Shown here one piece after another: positions 1 through 9,304 of a stretch of 64,000 nt of DNA. The notes under the pieces were generated by a model, which made no database searches, was not told the DNA's origin, and worked only from the letters and a program-made list of their open reading frames with translations. Positions within the stretch are counted from its first letter, which is position 1, and every line of letters begins with the position of its first letter. The position numbers were made by a program, and so were the translations under genes. This DNA comes from JAGVPT01 sp963827085 (GTDB lineage: Bacteria > Bacteroidota > Ignavibacteria > UBA10030 > UBA8401), in contig CAWGZY010000003.1 of the NCBI GenBank assembly GCA_963827085.1, positions 310,001 to 374,000 on the forward strand, given 5' to 3'.

Positions 1-46
1 TTTTTCGTTCAAACTCCGTATGCACCGTCTCATCTGATTAACAGAT

Positions 47-2917
47 TCACTTGATAAGTAATAACTTTTGGATTCGTCTTTCTCCACCATATTTAGCGAC
101 GCAAAGATAAAAACCTGAAGCCAGTGATTTGAAATCGAATTGAATCGTGTTGTAGCCTGCAGCGAAATCCCTTTTCATCGCTCGCAGAACCTCTCTTCCT
201 AAAATATCATAAAATTGGAAGACAACTTCTCCCTGTATTGGCAAAAAAATGGCCAGCGAAGTTGACCCATTGAAAGGATTGGGATAGTTTTCAGTAATAC
301 TAAAGGTAGTGGGTAGTTGAGGAACAGCGACAATTGATTGAAGAATAACCCGGCTTGAGTCAGCAAATATGGCGGTGAGTGTGTAGCTATACTTATTCGT
401 GGATTGAGTTAATGAATCTATGGGAACGAAATAGTACCCATCCTGATTCTTTGGTGCATTGATTGATAATGAGGCGGTAACAAAAGACTCACCGGTTGAT
501 ACCTCGGTTCTGAGGACTTCAAATCTGGAAATGAATGATTCATTTTGAATCTTCCATTCTAAATACAGCCGGTTCTCAGATGAGTAGATATTGCAATTCG
601 AAAGCTGAACTGCCGTGCTGCCTCCCGAAAAGGAAATTGCTCCAGAAAACGAGACTTTTCCATCAGTTCCAATTCTTTTAATCCGGTATAAATAGTTGCC
701 GATGATGGGCAAGGAATCTTCTATCACCAAAGGAGAGTTTCCAGAGACTAATCCAGAGTTTGCAACAGTCCAGAATTTAAAAGTTCCTCTTCCGCGTTGG
801 AGCTCGTACATTGCCGATCCGCCTGCAGTCGTCGAAGGAGTGAAATGAGCTATCGCTTGATTTCCGGATTCAACGATATAAAAGGTATCGACCGGAGAGC
901 TATACGTATATGGTCCGAGCTGCGCCCCGGCTGGGTTGTAAATGAAAAGACCTGAATTGGTTCCAACCCAGAGGTTGTTCGCGAAGTCCACTGAAACTGC
1001 ATTGATAATGTTTGTATTCAGGAGACTGTTGCTCGCGTCGTAAATTGTAAAAGCTGTTCCGTCATACTTCAAAAGGCCGTCTTGAGTAGCGATCCAAACG
1101 TTTCCAAATTGATCTTCAGCAAACTGATAGACAAATACTATAAATGGTCTTTGGTCGGAGTAAAAGGTCCTCCACTGAAGTCCATCGTACATCGAAAACC
1201 CATAATTTGGCATTCCCCAACTCCCGAACCACACGCGACCCTTCGAATCTGTGAAGATCCTATCGTATTCATCGTTCGGGAGGGTCGTGTCGCTCTCGTA
1301 GTAAAGATGCCAGGTAGTCCGATCGTACATAACTGTGCCGTTGTACCAACCGGTAGCCCAAACATTGTCATTCCGATCGATCGCAATATCCATGAATTGT
1401 GGACTGTAGTATTGAGACGGTCGCTCCATGCCGATGTCTTTTGGCAACCATTGCTTAAAACCATTTGCACCCATTGTCATAATCGATCCGTAGGCCGCCC
1501 AATATGCGCTGTACGTATCAATGTCCAAACCAGTGGCATAGTTGCCATTAATTCCATCATCCCAAAGTGAACCATCGGTGTGGAATCTGATCGGAGGATT
1601 AAGCCATTGTACTCCGCCTGTTTGAGTCCACGTGATGCCGTCAGTCTTTTGCGCCGTCATTTCAGCGGAGAGGTACGTCTCCCCGCTGGGTGATGTGCCC
1701 AATGAATAGATGAGATTTGATAACAGGGTCTTAGGGGTTGTGAAGGATTGCCACGACGAGCCGTTGAATTTCAGCAATCCCCAACGTGTGGCAAAATACT
1801 GATCAAATGAACTCAATGCATACTGTGAGTTGAATTGTTCAGTGAGTCCCGGGATAACACATATTCCGTTGGCCATTCCTGGTGTGCATGACACTCTGTT
1901 TCTCTGCATTTCAATGTCTAATCTGTAGAGAACTTGGTTCGGTACGTACCAGCCCTCTTTCGCCGCCAACCATAGACCGCCACGCGGGTCATTGTACATC
2001 TCTGACCAATCCACGCCCGCCTTCAGATTATCGATCACCAGAACCCATTCCCCACCGACATATTTAAGTGTTTTGGGACCGCTTGTAGAATCGTTTGACG
2101 GCCAGGGGTACCTTATCCCATCTGATTTTGCCCATAGGCTATCTTGATAGTCAATTGTCAGAGAACTCACTCCGTAGCCTATCCAGCCAGGCGCAGGTAT
2201 AACGGTTGCACCAGTGAGTATATAGAGGTCATCCCACTCAGCGATCCAAAGCGTATCATGATAGACACATATTGATGAAGGTCCCCAATTGGCGAACGTA
2301 TTGGGTATGTTGATGTAACTCCAATTCATTCCATCGTAAATGGATATTCCCCCGTCATACATTGTGTTGCCCGAAATGTACGATTCGTATCCCACGTAGA
2401 CTCGATTCAATGAATCAAAAACAATATGTGTAAATTGTGCATCCGGCAGATTAGAATTTTGAGAATCAAAATACGTAAATATACCATTGGAATACTTTAC
2501 TATTCCTTGGGTAGTTGTTATCCATAGATGCTTTGCTTGATCAATCGCCAGGGAATTAATTCCGGTAAAAGTCAGACCATTTGTTTCATCATAGGTTGTG
2601 TATGTAGAATTAACAGTATTCCAACGTATCAAACCGACCGTTGTCCCCACCCACACGACGCTATCACTTTCTGCAACGACCGAAGTTTCTTCATTCCAGT
2701 TTTTTATTCTGATCCACTGTGCCGATTGGACAATCTTGCCGTTAAACTCAATCTTAACGGCATTCATCGGTTCTTTACTAACCGGTATGTACTTTCGTGT
2801 GAACGCTTTTTTGTCAGGGAGTGAATTGGGCAATCGTTGCTGAGCACTCAATGGTAAAACAATGCAGAGCAGTAACACGCAGCGTGTAAAACAGAACCAC
2901 TTCATTGTATGCATCAT
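47..2917 (-). CDS. Secreted two-component-regulator-type propeller protein with C-terminal sorting domain
   Basis: The 956-residue product starts with a signal peptide (hydrophobic stretch ending near LSAQQ). Met5 (base 2905) is an equally good start. The body repeats blades of the type D..N..WvgT..GL..y (for example WVGTTVGLIRWN, LWITTTQGIVKY, LWVGTNSGLFIYN), which is the Reg_prop pattern of periplasmic sensor propellers and secreted look-alikes. No transmembrane segment, kinase or HTH follows, so it is not a hybrid sensor. The last 85 residues hold ENYPNPFNGSTS and end in a GFYLCVAKYGG...KLLLIK type IX secretion sorting domain, so I infer export through the outer membrane and surface attachment or release. 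The gene stands alone and its ligand or substrate is unknown. Confidence is high for the architecture and low for the role. Confidence 0.85.
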   Translation of the reverse strand: MMHTMKWFCFTRCVLLLCIVLPLSAQQRLPNSLPDKKAFTRKYIPVSKEPMNAVKIEFNGKIVQSAQWIRIKNWNEETSVVAESDSVVWVGTTVGLIRWNTVNSTYTTYDETNGLTFTGINSLAIDQAKHLWITTTQGIVKYSNGIFTYFDSQNSNLPDAQFTHIVFDSLNRVYVGYESYISGNTMYDGGISIYDGMNWSYINIPNTFANWGPSSICVYHDTLWIAEWDDLYILTGATVIPAPGWIGYGVSSLTIDYQDSLWAKSDGIRYPWPSNDSTSGPKTLKYVGGEWVLVIDNLKAGVDWSEMYNDPRGGLWLAAKEGWYVPNQVLYRLDIEMQRNRVSCTPGMANGICVIPGLTEQFNSQYALSSFDQYFATRWGLLKFNGSSWQSFTTPKTLLSNLIYSLGTSPSGETYLSAEMTAQKTDGITWTQTGGVQWLNPPIRFHTDGSLWDDGINGNYATGLDIDTYSAYWAAYGSIMTMGANGFKQWLPKDIGMERPSQYYSPQFMDIAIDRNDNVWATGWYNGTVMYDRTTWHLYYESDTTLPNDEYDRIFTDSKGRVWFGSWGMPNYGFSMYDGLQWRTFYSDQRPFIVFVYQFAEDQFGNVWIATQDGLLKYDGTAFTIYDASNSLLNTNIINAVSVDFANNLWVGTNSGLFIYNPAGAQLGPYTYSSPVDTFYIVESGNQAIAHFTPSTTAGGSAMYELQRGRGTFKFWTVANSGLVSGNSPLVIEDSLPIIGNYLYRIKRIGTDGKVSFSGAISFSGGSTAVQLSNCNIYSSENRLYLEWKIQNESFISRFEVLRTEVSTGESFVTASLSINAPKNQDGYYFVPIDSLTQSTNKYSYTLTAIFADSSRVILQSIVAVPQLPTTFSITENYPNPFNGSTSLAIFLPIQGEVVFQFYDILGREVLRAMKRDFAAGYNTIQFDFKSLASGFYLCVAKYGGERRIQKLLLIK

Positions 2918-3196
2918 TTTACGATAGACCTCAAGAAATGCTGCTCAATTTATTTCCGTAATCAGCCAAGAAATTGAGTGCTGATGTTGATATGCGTTGA
3001 ACCTGCCATAAAAACGCAAAAACCTCTTTCATCACATAGCGCGAATCCGGAGGTTATAGGTTTGTTATGTTCTTTCCGCCCGTTCCCCCGGGTGACTAAC
3101 GCAAGAATTTACCAGTAATCGACAAGAGAGTCAAGGCAAGTTAAATCAGTTGCGGGCATTTCTAATCGTATCAGACTCTTGAGCCCTCAATAAAAT

Positions 3197-3286
3197 TCAT
3201 TTCTCATTCCTCGGGAATATCTTCGTAAGAACCGATACAACTCCTGTTAAGATCACGATCAATATTTCAACTGTTCGTTTCTTCAT
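3197..3286 (-). CDS. Putative 29-residue single-span membrane peptide
   Basis: A short open frame starts at base 3286 behind a near-perfect Shine-Dalgarno sequence (AAAGGAGGG, 3 bases before ATG). The peptide begins MKKRTVEILIVILTG and ends FPRNEK: a basic N-terminus, about 15 hydrophobic residues, then a charged tail. It is divergent from the next gene and lies in an otherwise empty stretch (2918-3386). Size and layout resemble small membrane peptides and type I toxins, but no homology is recognised. The ribosome site is the main evidence. Confidence 0.4.
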   Translation of the reverse strand: MKKRTVEILIVILTGVVSVLTKIFPRNEK

Positions 3287-3386
3287 GAACCCTCCTTTGG
3301 TTAGTAGAAATTCGTTGACCGTGTCTTATACCAAAAATCCTGGAATAAGAGTAGGTGAATCATTTCACCAACTACTAGGAGGTAAT

Positions 3387-3884
3387 ATGAGTGAGCAAGA
3401 GTACGATGAATTGTGGCACTACAGCGAACAATTCACGCGGGACAAGTTGCAGAGATCCGAGCTTGTTACGATGGCTTGGAAGGAAGGCGAACGTCTCGGT
3501 GATCGCTGCACACCAGGATTAATGAAGAGCATGATGCATTTCCGCAGCAAAGAACTCAACAAACGCAGCGCATTCCCTGCAAAAGAAATGGGTAAAAGAA
3601 CATTGGACGCCTGGAACCGTCCGGAGCGTGTGTATATAGACAAACCAGTTCCAATGTCCAGTGGCATAGTAGCTGACTTCTTGCTCTCAGAAAAAGCTAC
3701 ACCGTATGATCATACGGTCGTGAATGATTTCCTTGCAGCGCTGTCAGCTGATGAGCAGAACGTGCTCGATGATTTGAATGCAGGTTTCAAACGAAAAGAA
3801 ATCTGCCAACGACAAGGCATCACGGACATCCGCTTGAACTCCCTCCGAACATCCATCCAGACCAAAGCCGTAGCATTCCTGTAG
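3387..3884 (+). CDS. Hypothetical protein, possibly sigma-factor-like
   Basis: The start at 3387 is set by AGGAGG 5 bases upstream. The frame stays open further 5' but lacks a ribosome site there. The 165-residue soluble protein is helical and charged. The N-terminal part (ELVTMAWKEGERLG) resembles sigma-70 region 2, and the C-terminal 50 residues (SADEQNVLDDLNAGFKRKEI, then a second helix pair) look like a region 4 helix-turn-helix. This is weak, pattern-level similarity to ECF-type sigma factors, not a firm assignment. It lies upstream of, and in the same direction as, the radical SAM-MCM gene, so it could belong to the same acquired segment or to the flanking chromosome. Confidence 0.55.
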   Translation: MSEQEYDELWHYSEQFTRDKLQRSELVTMAWKEGERLGDRCTPGLMKSMMHFRSKELNKRSAFPAKEMGKRTLDAWNRPERVYIDKPVPMSSGIVADFLLSEKATPYDHTVVNDFLAALSADEQNVLDDLNAGFKRKEICQRQGITDIRLNSLRTSIQTKAVAFL

Positions 3885-4009
3885 ACGGCGATAGAAGAGC
3901 GCGAGAGCGCTTTTCTTTTTGGTTTCAATAGAAGCGACTGAATGATTGCAATTGCAGATTGATTCTCCTACATTAGCCACGGTTTATTTCAAGGTTAATT
4001 TCCACAAGA

Positions 4010-4297
4010 ATGAGCCTTTCCACCACCTATACCATCCTCTCCCGAACTGACACCGACGAGTACCTGTCCAATTTTCTGTTCTTCGATCCGGAGTCAATGT
4101 CATGGACGAAGGATCAGAATGAGGCGTTCTGCTTCCGGTCGCACTCAGACGCGGAAGCCAACGCCAGGCTAATACTCGACCGACTGCATGATCCTACAAA
4201 TCGGCGTGTCGGGCTAAAGAGTGGTAAGGCCGTCGTGAAAGATGGAGAGCTTGAGGTAGCTGAGTGGTATTCGGTGAATGTGTGTTTAGTGGCATGA
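4010..4297 (+). CDS. Small hypothetical protein
   Basis: The 95-residue acidic protein begins MSLSTTYTILSRTDTDEYLS and contains a stretch (SMSWTKDQNEAFCFRSHSDA) suggesting a small alpha/beta fold. No signal peptide, membrane span or known motif is visible. No clear Shine-Dalgarno sequence precedes the ATG. It sits 125 bases after the sigma-like gene and 137 bases before the radical SAM-MCM gene, all on the plus strand. I do not recognise the family. Codon use looks like that of the host-type genes rather than the AT-rich gene that follows. Confidence 0.5.
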   Translation: MSLSTTYTILSRTDTDEYLSNFLFFDPESMSWTKDQNEAFCFRSHSDAEANARLILDRLHDPTNRRVGLKSGKAVVKDGELEVAEWYSVNVCLVA

Positions 4298-4434
4298 GCC
4301 TGTAACCTTTCTTGCTTTTCTTTTAGAGTGTTATACTGCCACATACATTTAAAAGAACTCGATTATGACAATCGTTCATCAAGTTATTAAAAGTGATCGG
4401 CATTATGTATCTGACATAAGAAAAGAGTGCTAAA

Positions 4435-7400
4435 ATGTTCATCCCCAAGCGCGTCTTCATTACTCCAAAATCAAAGCATAGTTCGCGAACCAAGGAAATT
4501 CTCGCAAGAATTCATACCTACTCACCAAACGCTATAATCAGAAATATCCCTAAAGGCAGGTCCGCTTATTCTGCCGGAATGACCGGTGTCCAAAAATTTC
4601 ACCTTATGAAGGAATCGGTCATTATCTCAGAAAGAGATGCACCTTTTATTGGGACATTCCCCTCTCCTGGTGAAATCGTTGAAAGATTCACCACGGTGTG
4701 CAATTTAACAAATATGTGCTGCTCCAATTGTGAGTATTGTTATCTTCAAAACGCCCAATGCCCTGAACATTATATCTACACAAATCGAAATAAATTAGAG
4801 AGAGAGCTAGCATCATCCAGTTATGCGCATTGGGCAATCTTAACTGTTTGGACGATGTATTCATTTGGGATAAAAGCGCCACTAATGAAGATTCCTGATA
4901 ATCTTATGGAAGCTTCGAATGCTCTTCGTAAATACTTTGTTAAACATCGAATCGAAAGTGATAGGGCGGCCATTGATTATCTCTACGGGAATCAGAAAAA
5001 AATATATCGCAAATTGAAAAACAAATTGACTGCAGAAGAATTTTCGGTTCCCAGAGAAGCATTTGAACTGCCGCGGGAAGACATAAAAGTGTTTTATGAT
5101 AAAAATAAAGAACACCCCCTAGTGCTGACCATATCAGAATTTGCAGATATATTCGCAATTGACCATCTAACGGGCAATATGAGCTTTGTGATGGAGATAC
5201 TCAAGAAATATCCTGAATTGCACATGACGGCCAGAACAAAATCCGCAAATGTAGATGAGATGGTAAAAAACTATGACGGCTTTGGTAGAATGCGCATCAA
5301 CATGGGGTTAAATACCGAATATGTAATAGATAAATATGAGCATGGTACAGCGAGTTTGGACAAACGCATCGATGCCGCAATAAAAATTCAGCAGGCAAAA
5401 GGGATCGATCTGAGCCTGGTCATCGCACCGATGATAATTTACGACAAATATGAGGAAGACTATGCGAAGTTGATCGACTATTCGATGACGAAATTGGATC
5501 CAACGAAAATAAAGAGCGTTGCAATCGGTTCTGTGCGCTATCGGCCACAGTTGAGAAGTGCGATTCAAAGACATTTTCCATCAACGGTACTCTTTAATGC
5601 ATCTCAAAGACTTCAAGATCCAATTAGAAAAGATGAAAGATTTAGGTATCCAGTTGACCTTCGCGTCGAAATATATTCTAAGATGCGCGATATCCTGAAA
5701 CAATACACCGATGCTGAGGTTTCATTAGACTCGGAAAATCCCGAAGTGTGGGATAGGCTTGGAATAGATCGTAATGAAAAAATAGGAGCAACAGTATATC
5801 AATATACAGGTAATCCGGTCACACATAACCCACCAAAGATTGAACCATCTGTTGAAAAAGAAAGTGATAAAAAGATGACCTCTGAAACTACATTCTCTTT
5901 AGCGTTTAAAGTTGCTCGTCAATCGTTCTATGACAATGATGAACAATTTGACGAGCAGAAGTTTACAAAAGCTGAAAATGAAATAGAGGGGATGATAAAG
6001 GATGCAATAGAAATGATCCATGGCGAACCGTATACTGTTCCTGCAGCATATAATTATTGGAGAGATGAACGTGGAACGCGTGTTCGAGAAATAGAAAAAA
6101 ATCGACGAGTATGGGCTCCAGTAAAACTTGTAGGAACGCTTCAGCAGATAGGTTCAGATTATCCTGTTCAACTAGATGCTCATGGCAAGGATAATCCGGA
6201 AGAATTGCCCGTGGTGAAGCTGGAGCTTACGGATCTCGATGGTACTAAAATCCCCTGCATCCCATTTCCTATTGAAGAGTCATCTGTTGATATACGATCG
6301 GTTATTCAAGCACAACAGTTTCTGACATTATATGGCGCAATAGTGTCGGTATCAAACGAATATAGAATGTATATTCGAAATATTTCAACAAATGTTGAAA
6401 TAGAAGATATGATTTCAGTAAGACCCATAGGAGATGACATAAAACATCAGTTTTATGATTGTTGCGGAACAAAAAAGATAATCGAATATGTAAAACAAAA
6501 TTTGGTGGATGGGCTTGGGCTAGTGTACTTGGATAAGTTGCCAGACCTCGACCTCGCATTGGAGTTTATGATTCTCCAATCACTATCACAAGGCAAAGAT
6601 ACATATTCATATAAACTGCATTCAATTGTAATTGGCCCCCCAGGTGTGGGAAAGTCGTATTTAACAAAAGCAGCAAAAATATTAAACCCTTTCTGTGAAG
6701 AAATATCGGGGTCTTCTAGAAAACTTACTCCTGCAGGATTGATTGGGTGGAAGGACAAAAATGACCATTATATAAAAGGGTTGCTCCCAAGGAATTCAGG
6801 AGGATGTGTTTGCATCCAGGACTTCCAAACGCTCAAAAGCAAGAGCAGAGATGAGGTACTCGGAATTCTTTCAAAAATGATGGAAGATGGTGAAGTAATT
6901 GACAGCACGTCAGCCGTAATGAATCTTATTGCAGAAACATCTATTCATCTTGACATGAATAGAAAAAGCCGAATATATAAGAACGGTAAATTTTCAGCAT
7001 ACTCAGACATCGACATTCCAATAAATACTATTTCCCGCTTTGATTTTATTTTAGATATGATTATTGATGAGCAACATCAAAAAGGATTGGCAGATGCAAT
7101 TGCAAGGGGCAAAAAAAAAGTAATAATAAAAAACAAATATTGGAAAAACGAATTGAAGAGTCTCATTGCATTACTTCGATCCAATTATAAGGAAGTGAGA
7201 TGTGCGTCAGATATCGAACAATACCGCGTTGATAGATATAATGAACTAATGGAAGACGTTTGTAAAAAATCTGGATCAACAAGTGTTACTCTCGATATGG
7301 AAACAAGACTATCACGTTCTATTGAAAAGTATATTAAAGCGATAGCAACAGCATATGCGACAGATGAAGTGACAAAAGAAATGGTAGATTATGCATTCAG

Positions 7401-7869
7401 ATTTATTGAAAAGAAGGTTGAATTCTTATTCACGCTCAGTGAACAATCACAATCCCAAAAAGATCCCGATGATTTATTGTTAGAATGTATTCCAGACATT
7501 TTTCACGAATTGGTTCCTGATATTTCTTCTGAAGAAGGAAAGTTTTACGATACTGAAGAAGTATTTTCTAGATATGCGGCAAAAAACAATATTGCAATTG
7601 CAGAAAAAAACCCGAAGACTCAGAAATCAAAACTTTCTAACCTTCTTAATGAACATTTCGGAATCGAAGCAAAGACAAAATATTTCCCGAAAGTAAAGAA
7701 AAAAGGAAAGGAAAGTGGGCGGTGTTATTTGTTGAACAACGACAATTTAAAGCAGCTCGAATTGATAAAGAATTCCCAGCATTCAGATGAGGGGAAGCAA
7801 CCCGTGGAACCGAAAAAAATGAAGGTCAAATCAAGGGGTTTTAGAGATAAGGGGAGAAAAAAGGAGTAA
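4435..7869 (+). CDS. Spore-photoproduct-lyase-like radical SAM domain fused to MCM-like AAA+ ATPase
   Basis: The product has 1144 residues. Residues 1 to about 450 align by eye with spore photoproduct lyase: an RNIP segment, a CX3CX2C iron-sulfur motif (Cys95, Cys99, Cys102) followed by YLQ, then DIFAIDHLTG (238-247), ASLDKRIDAA and VIAPMIIYDKYEEDY. An insert of about 100 residues separates the cluster motif from DIFAIDH. The SPL hydrogen-donor cysteine position is Glu235. Residues about 560-690 look like an OB-fold region. An MCM-type AAA+ module follows: Walker A GPPGVGKS (734-741), SGSSRKLTPAGLIGWK, a Walker B-like CVCIQDF (Gln795-Asp796 instead of Asp-Glu), an SRFD arginine finger (Arg868) and a DEVTKEMVDYAF helix. 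The C-terminus is a likely winged helix with a basic tail. The gene is AT-rich compared with its neighbours, which suggests transfer. I infer DNA-directed radical chemistry coupled to an ATP-driven ring. The function is unknown. Confidence 0.85.
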   Translation: MFIPKRVFITPKSKHSSRTKEILARIHTYSPNAIIRNIPKGRSAYSAGMTGVQKFHLMKESVIISERDAPFIGTFPSPGEIVERFTTVCNLTNMCCSNCEYCYLQNAQCPEHYIYTNRNKLERELASSSYAHWAILTVWTMYSFGIKAPLMKIPDNLMEASNALRKYFVKHRIESDRAAIDYLYGNQKKIYRKLKNKLTAEEFSVPREAFELPREDIKVFYDKNKEHPLVLTISEFADIFAIDHLTGNMSFVMEILKKYPELHMTARTKSANVDEMVKNYDGFGRMRINMGLNTEYVIDKYEHGTASLDKRIDAAIKIQQAKGIDLSLVIAPMIIYDKYEEDYAKLIDYSMTKLDPTKIKSVAIGSVRYRPQLRSAIQRHFPSTVLFNASQRLQDPIRKDERFRYPVDLRVEIYSKMRDILKQYTDAEVSLDSENPEVWDRLGIDRNEKIGATVYQYTGNPVTHNPPKIEPSVEKESDKKMTSETTFSLAFKVARQSFYDNDEQFDEQKFTKAENEIEGMIKDAIEMIHGEPYTVPAAYNYWRDERGTRVREIEKNRRVWAPVKLVGTLQQIGSDYPVQLDAHGKDNPEELPVVKLELTDLDGTKIPCIPFPIEESSVDIRSVIQAQQFLTLYGAIVSVSNEYRMYIRNISTNVEIEDMISVRPIGDDIKHQFYDCCGTKKIIEYVKQNLVDGLGLVYLDKLPDLDLALEFMILQSLSQGKDTYSYKLHSIVIGPPGVGKSYLTKAAKILNPFCEEISGSSRKLTPAGLIGWKDKNDHYIKGLLPRNSGGCVCIQDFQTLKSKSRDEVLGILSKMMEDGEVIDSTSAVMNLIAETSIHLDMNRKSRIYKNGKFSAYSDIDIPINTISRFDFILDMIIDEQHQKGLADAIARGKKKVIIKNKYWKNELKSLIALLRSNYKEVRCASDIEQYRVDRYNELMEDVCKKSGSTSVTLDMETRLSRSIEKYIKAIATAYATDEVTKEMVDYAFRFIEKKVEFLFTLSEQSQSQKDPDDLLLECIPDIFHELVPDISSEEGKFYDTEEVFSRYAAKNNIAIAEKNPKTQKSKLSNLLNEHFGIEAKTKYFPKVKKKGKESGRCYLLNNDNLKQLELIKNSQHSDEGKQPVEPKKMKVKSRGFRDKGRKKE

Positions 7870-7913
7870 AGAGACAGTTATTTTTATCAACAGCGTCTAT
7901 ATTGGATCGACGT

Positions 7914-7976
7914 GTAAGGTGTAAGGCCGACAAAATCATCAATGTTCACAGGGTATTTCTGAGCCTTACAGCTTAC
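7914..7976. repeat. Inverted repeat after the fusion gene
   Basis: Arms of 14 bases (GTAAGGTGTAAGGC at 7914-7927 and GCCTTACAGCTTAC at 7963-7976) pair with one mismatch across a 35-base loop. There is no U-tract, so it is not a convincing intrinsic terminator. It lies in the 261-base gap between the two radical SAM genes, where I see nothing else. Confidence 0.55.
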
Positions 7977-8130
7977 AGTTCACGAAGGACTAATTTCGCG
8001 ACGAAACCGCATCCAGGATTCCCGCCTCCCATCACACGTTGATAGGTATGCAGATTTCTTTAGAGCGAATGCCTGCCTTCGTAGGATTCAACGCTGGACT
8101 TAAGCATAAATCAATAAAGGAAAAAGAACC

Positions 8131-9153
8131 ATGTCACGGCAAACAAATGTAGATTTACAACCTAATTCATCATACGCTCTTCGTCCCCAAGCGAAGCTCG
8201 GCCAGTACGATTTTCCATTCACCATGAATCCGACGATTGGTTGTTTCTTTGGATGCACCTACTGCTACAGTCCATGGGTTGCTTATGGCTATAGTCCGGA
8301 TCGCAAGGAGCGGTTCTTCGAAACTGTTCACGTCAAGCTTGATAAACCCCAACATCTTGCCAAAGAGCTGCCGCGATACGCCGAGCTACCGCAACATATG
8401 AAGCGTGTGCAAATCAACGAGACCAGCGAGTATTACCTTCCGCAAATCCGACGGGAGTTAGCCAGGCAGAATCAGCCTGATATTATGCTGGCTATTCTTG
8501 ATGAGTTCGACAAAGCATGGCAGGCAGACAACAAGTGGATGTTGCATATCCTCACCAAGAGCCATTTAATACTGGACCACATCGAGAAGCTGGAAGCGAT
8601 GAAGCACATGGTTCAAATTGAAGTCAGTTTTGCGACCCATGATGATGCTGTGAAACGGCGGATTGAATTTTTCACAACCAGCATTCAAAAAAGATTGGAG
8701 CTTGTGGAGGAGCTTGCGTGGCACGGTTTGTTTGTTCGGATTATGGCAATGCCGTTTTATGGCGATAGGGATGACATGCTCGCGCTGAAGGATGAGACGT
8801 TTAGGAGAGGTGCGAAGGCATTCAAGAACAAAGGTCTGAACTACTACGCGTGGCCTGATCTCGATACTCCACGTACGTTCGAGCAGTTCATCACCGAAAG
8901 TATTCCGAGATCAAGTGGTCGACTTGACCTAAAAGATGAATCGCTGGTAATAAAAAGTGGAGAATATGTTCGTGTAAGCAGAAGACCGCAGCGAAAAAGT
9001 GTTCTTTTCCCAATCGTTGATACTGACTTCAAAGCGGAATTGGATTGGTCAGCAATGAGTTGTTTTGCTGATCGGTTTAAGAAAAGGTCGATGAGAGTAA
9101 TCGATTGCGGATACAGTCAATGTAACGGTGAAAATTGGGGTTATATAAAATGA
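8131..9153 (+). CDS. SplB-like radical SAM protein
   Basis: The 340-residue product carries GCFFGCTYCYSPW, a CX3CX2C radical SAM cluster motif in the form typical of the COG1533 (SplB/Rv2578c-like) family, followed by VQINETSEYYLP, HILTKSHLIL and VEVSFATHDD-like strands of a radical SAM barrel. AAAGG lies 10-14 bases before the ATG. The reaction is unknown. The family is related to spore photoproduct lyase, but most members have no assigned substrate. It follows the radical SAM-MCM fusion by 261 bases on the same strand and precedes an integrase, so the two radical SAM genes may be cargo of one acquired segment. GC content is near host level, unlike the upstream gene. The family call is firm and the function is not. 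Confidence 0.85.
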   Translation: MSRQTNVDLQPNSSYALRPQAKLGQYDFPFTMNPTIGCFFGCTYCYSPWVAYGYSPDRKERFFETVHVKLDKPQHLAKELPRYAELPQHMKRVQINETSEYYLPQIRRELARQNQPDIMLAILDEFDKAWQADNKWMLHILTKSHLILDHIEKLEAMKHMVQIEVSFATHDDAVKRRIEFFTTSIQKRLELVEELAWHGLFVRIMAMPFYGDRDDMLALKDETFRRGAKAFKNKGLNYYAWPDLDTPRTFEQFITESIPRSSGRLDLKDESLVIKSGEYVRVSRRPQRKSVLFPIVDTDFKAELDWSAMSCFADRFKKRSMRVIDCGYSQCNGENWGYIK

Positions 9154-9304
9154 ATCATGAATTTCTTCCCCACTTGCAGGTGCAGATGGATTACTCAAAT
9201 GCCACGCCCTGTTTATAATTCTTTTCGCATTCTCTCGCCGAAGCGAATCTCTGGGGGGCGTTCCGCAACCCACCATATCTTCTGAAGTGGCAACTTTGTG
9301 ATGT

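Noticed and set aside
8131..9153. DUF5131/three-Cys-motif-partner type radical SAM system
   Set aside because: The cluster motif and flanks (GCFFGCTYCYSPW) fit COG1533 instead, and no partner gene is present.
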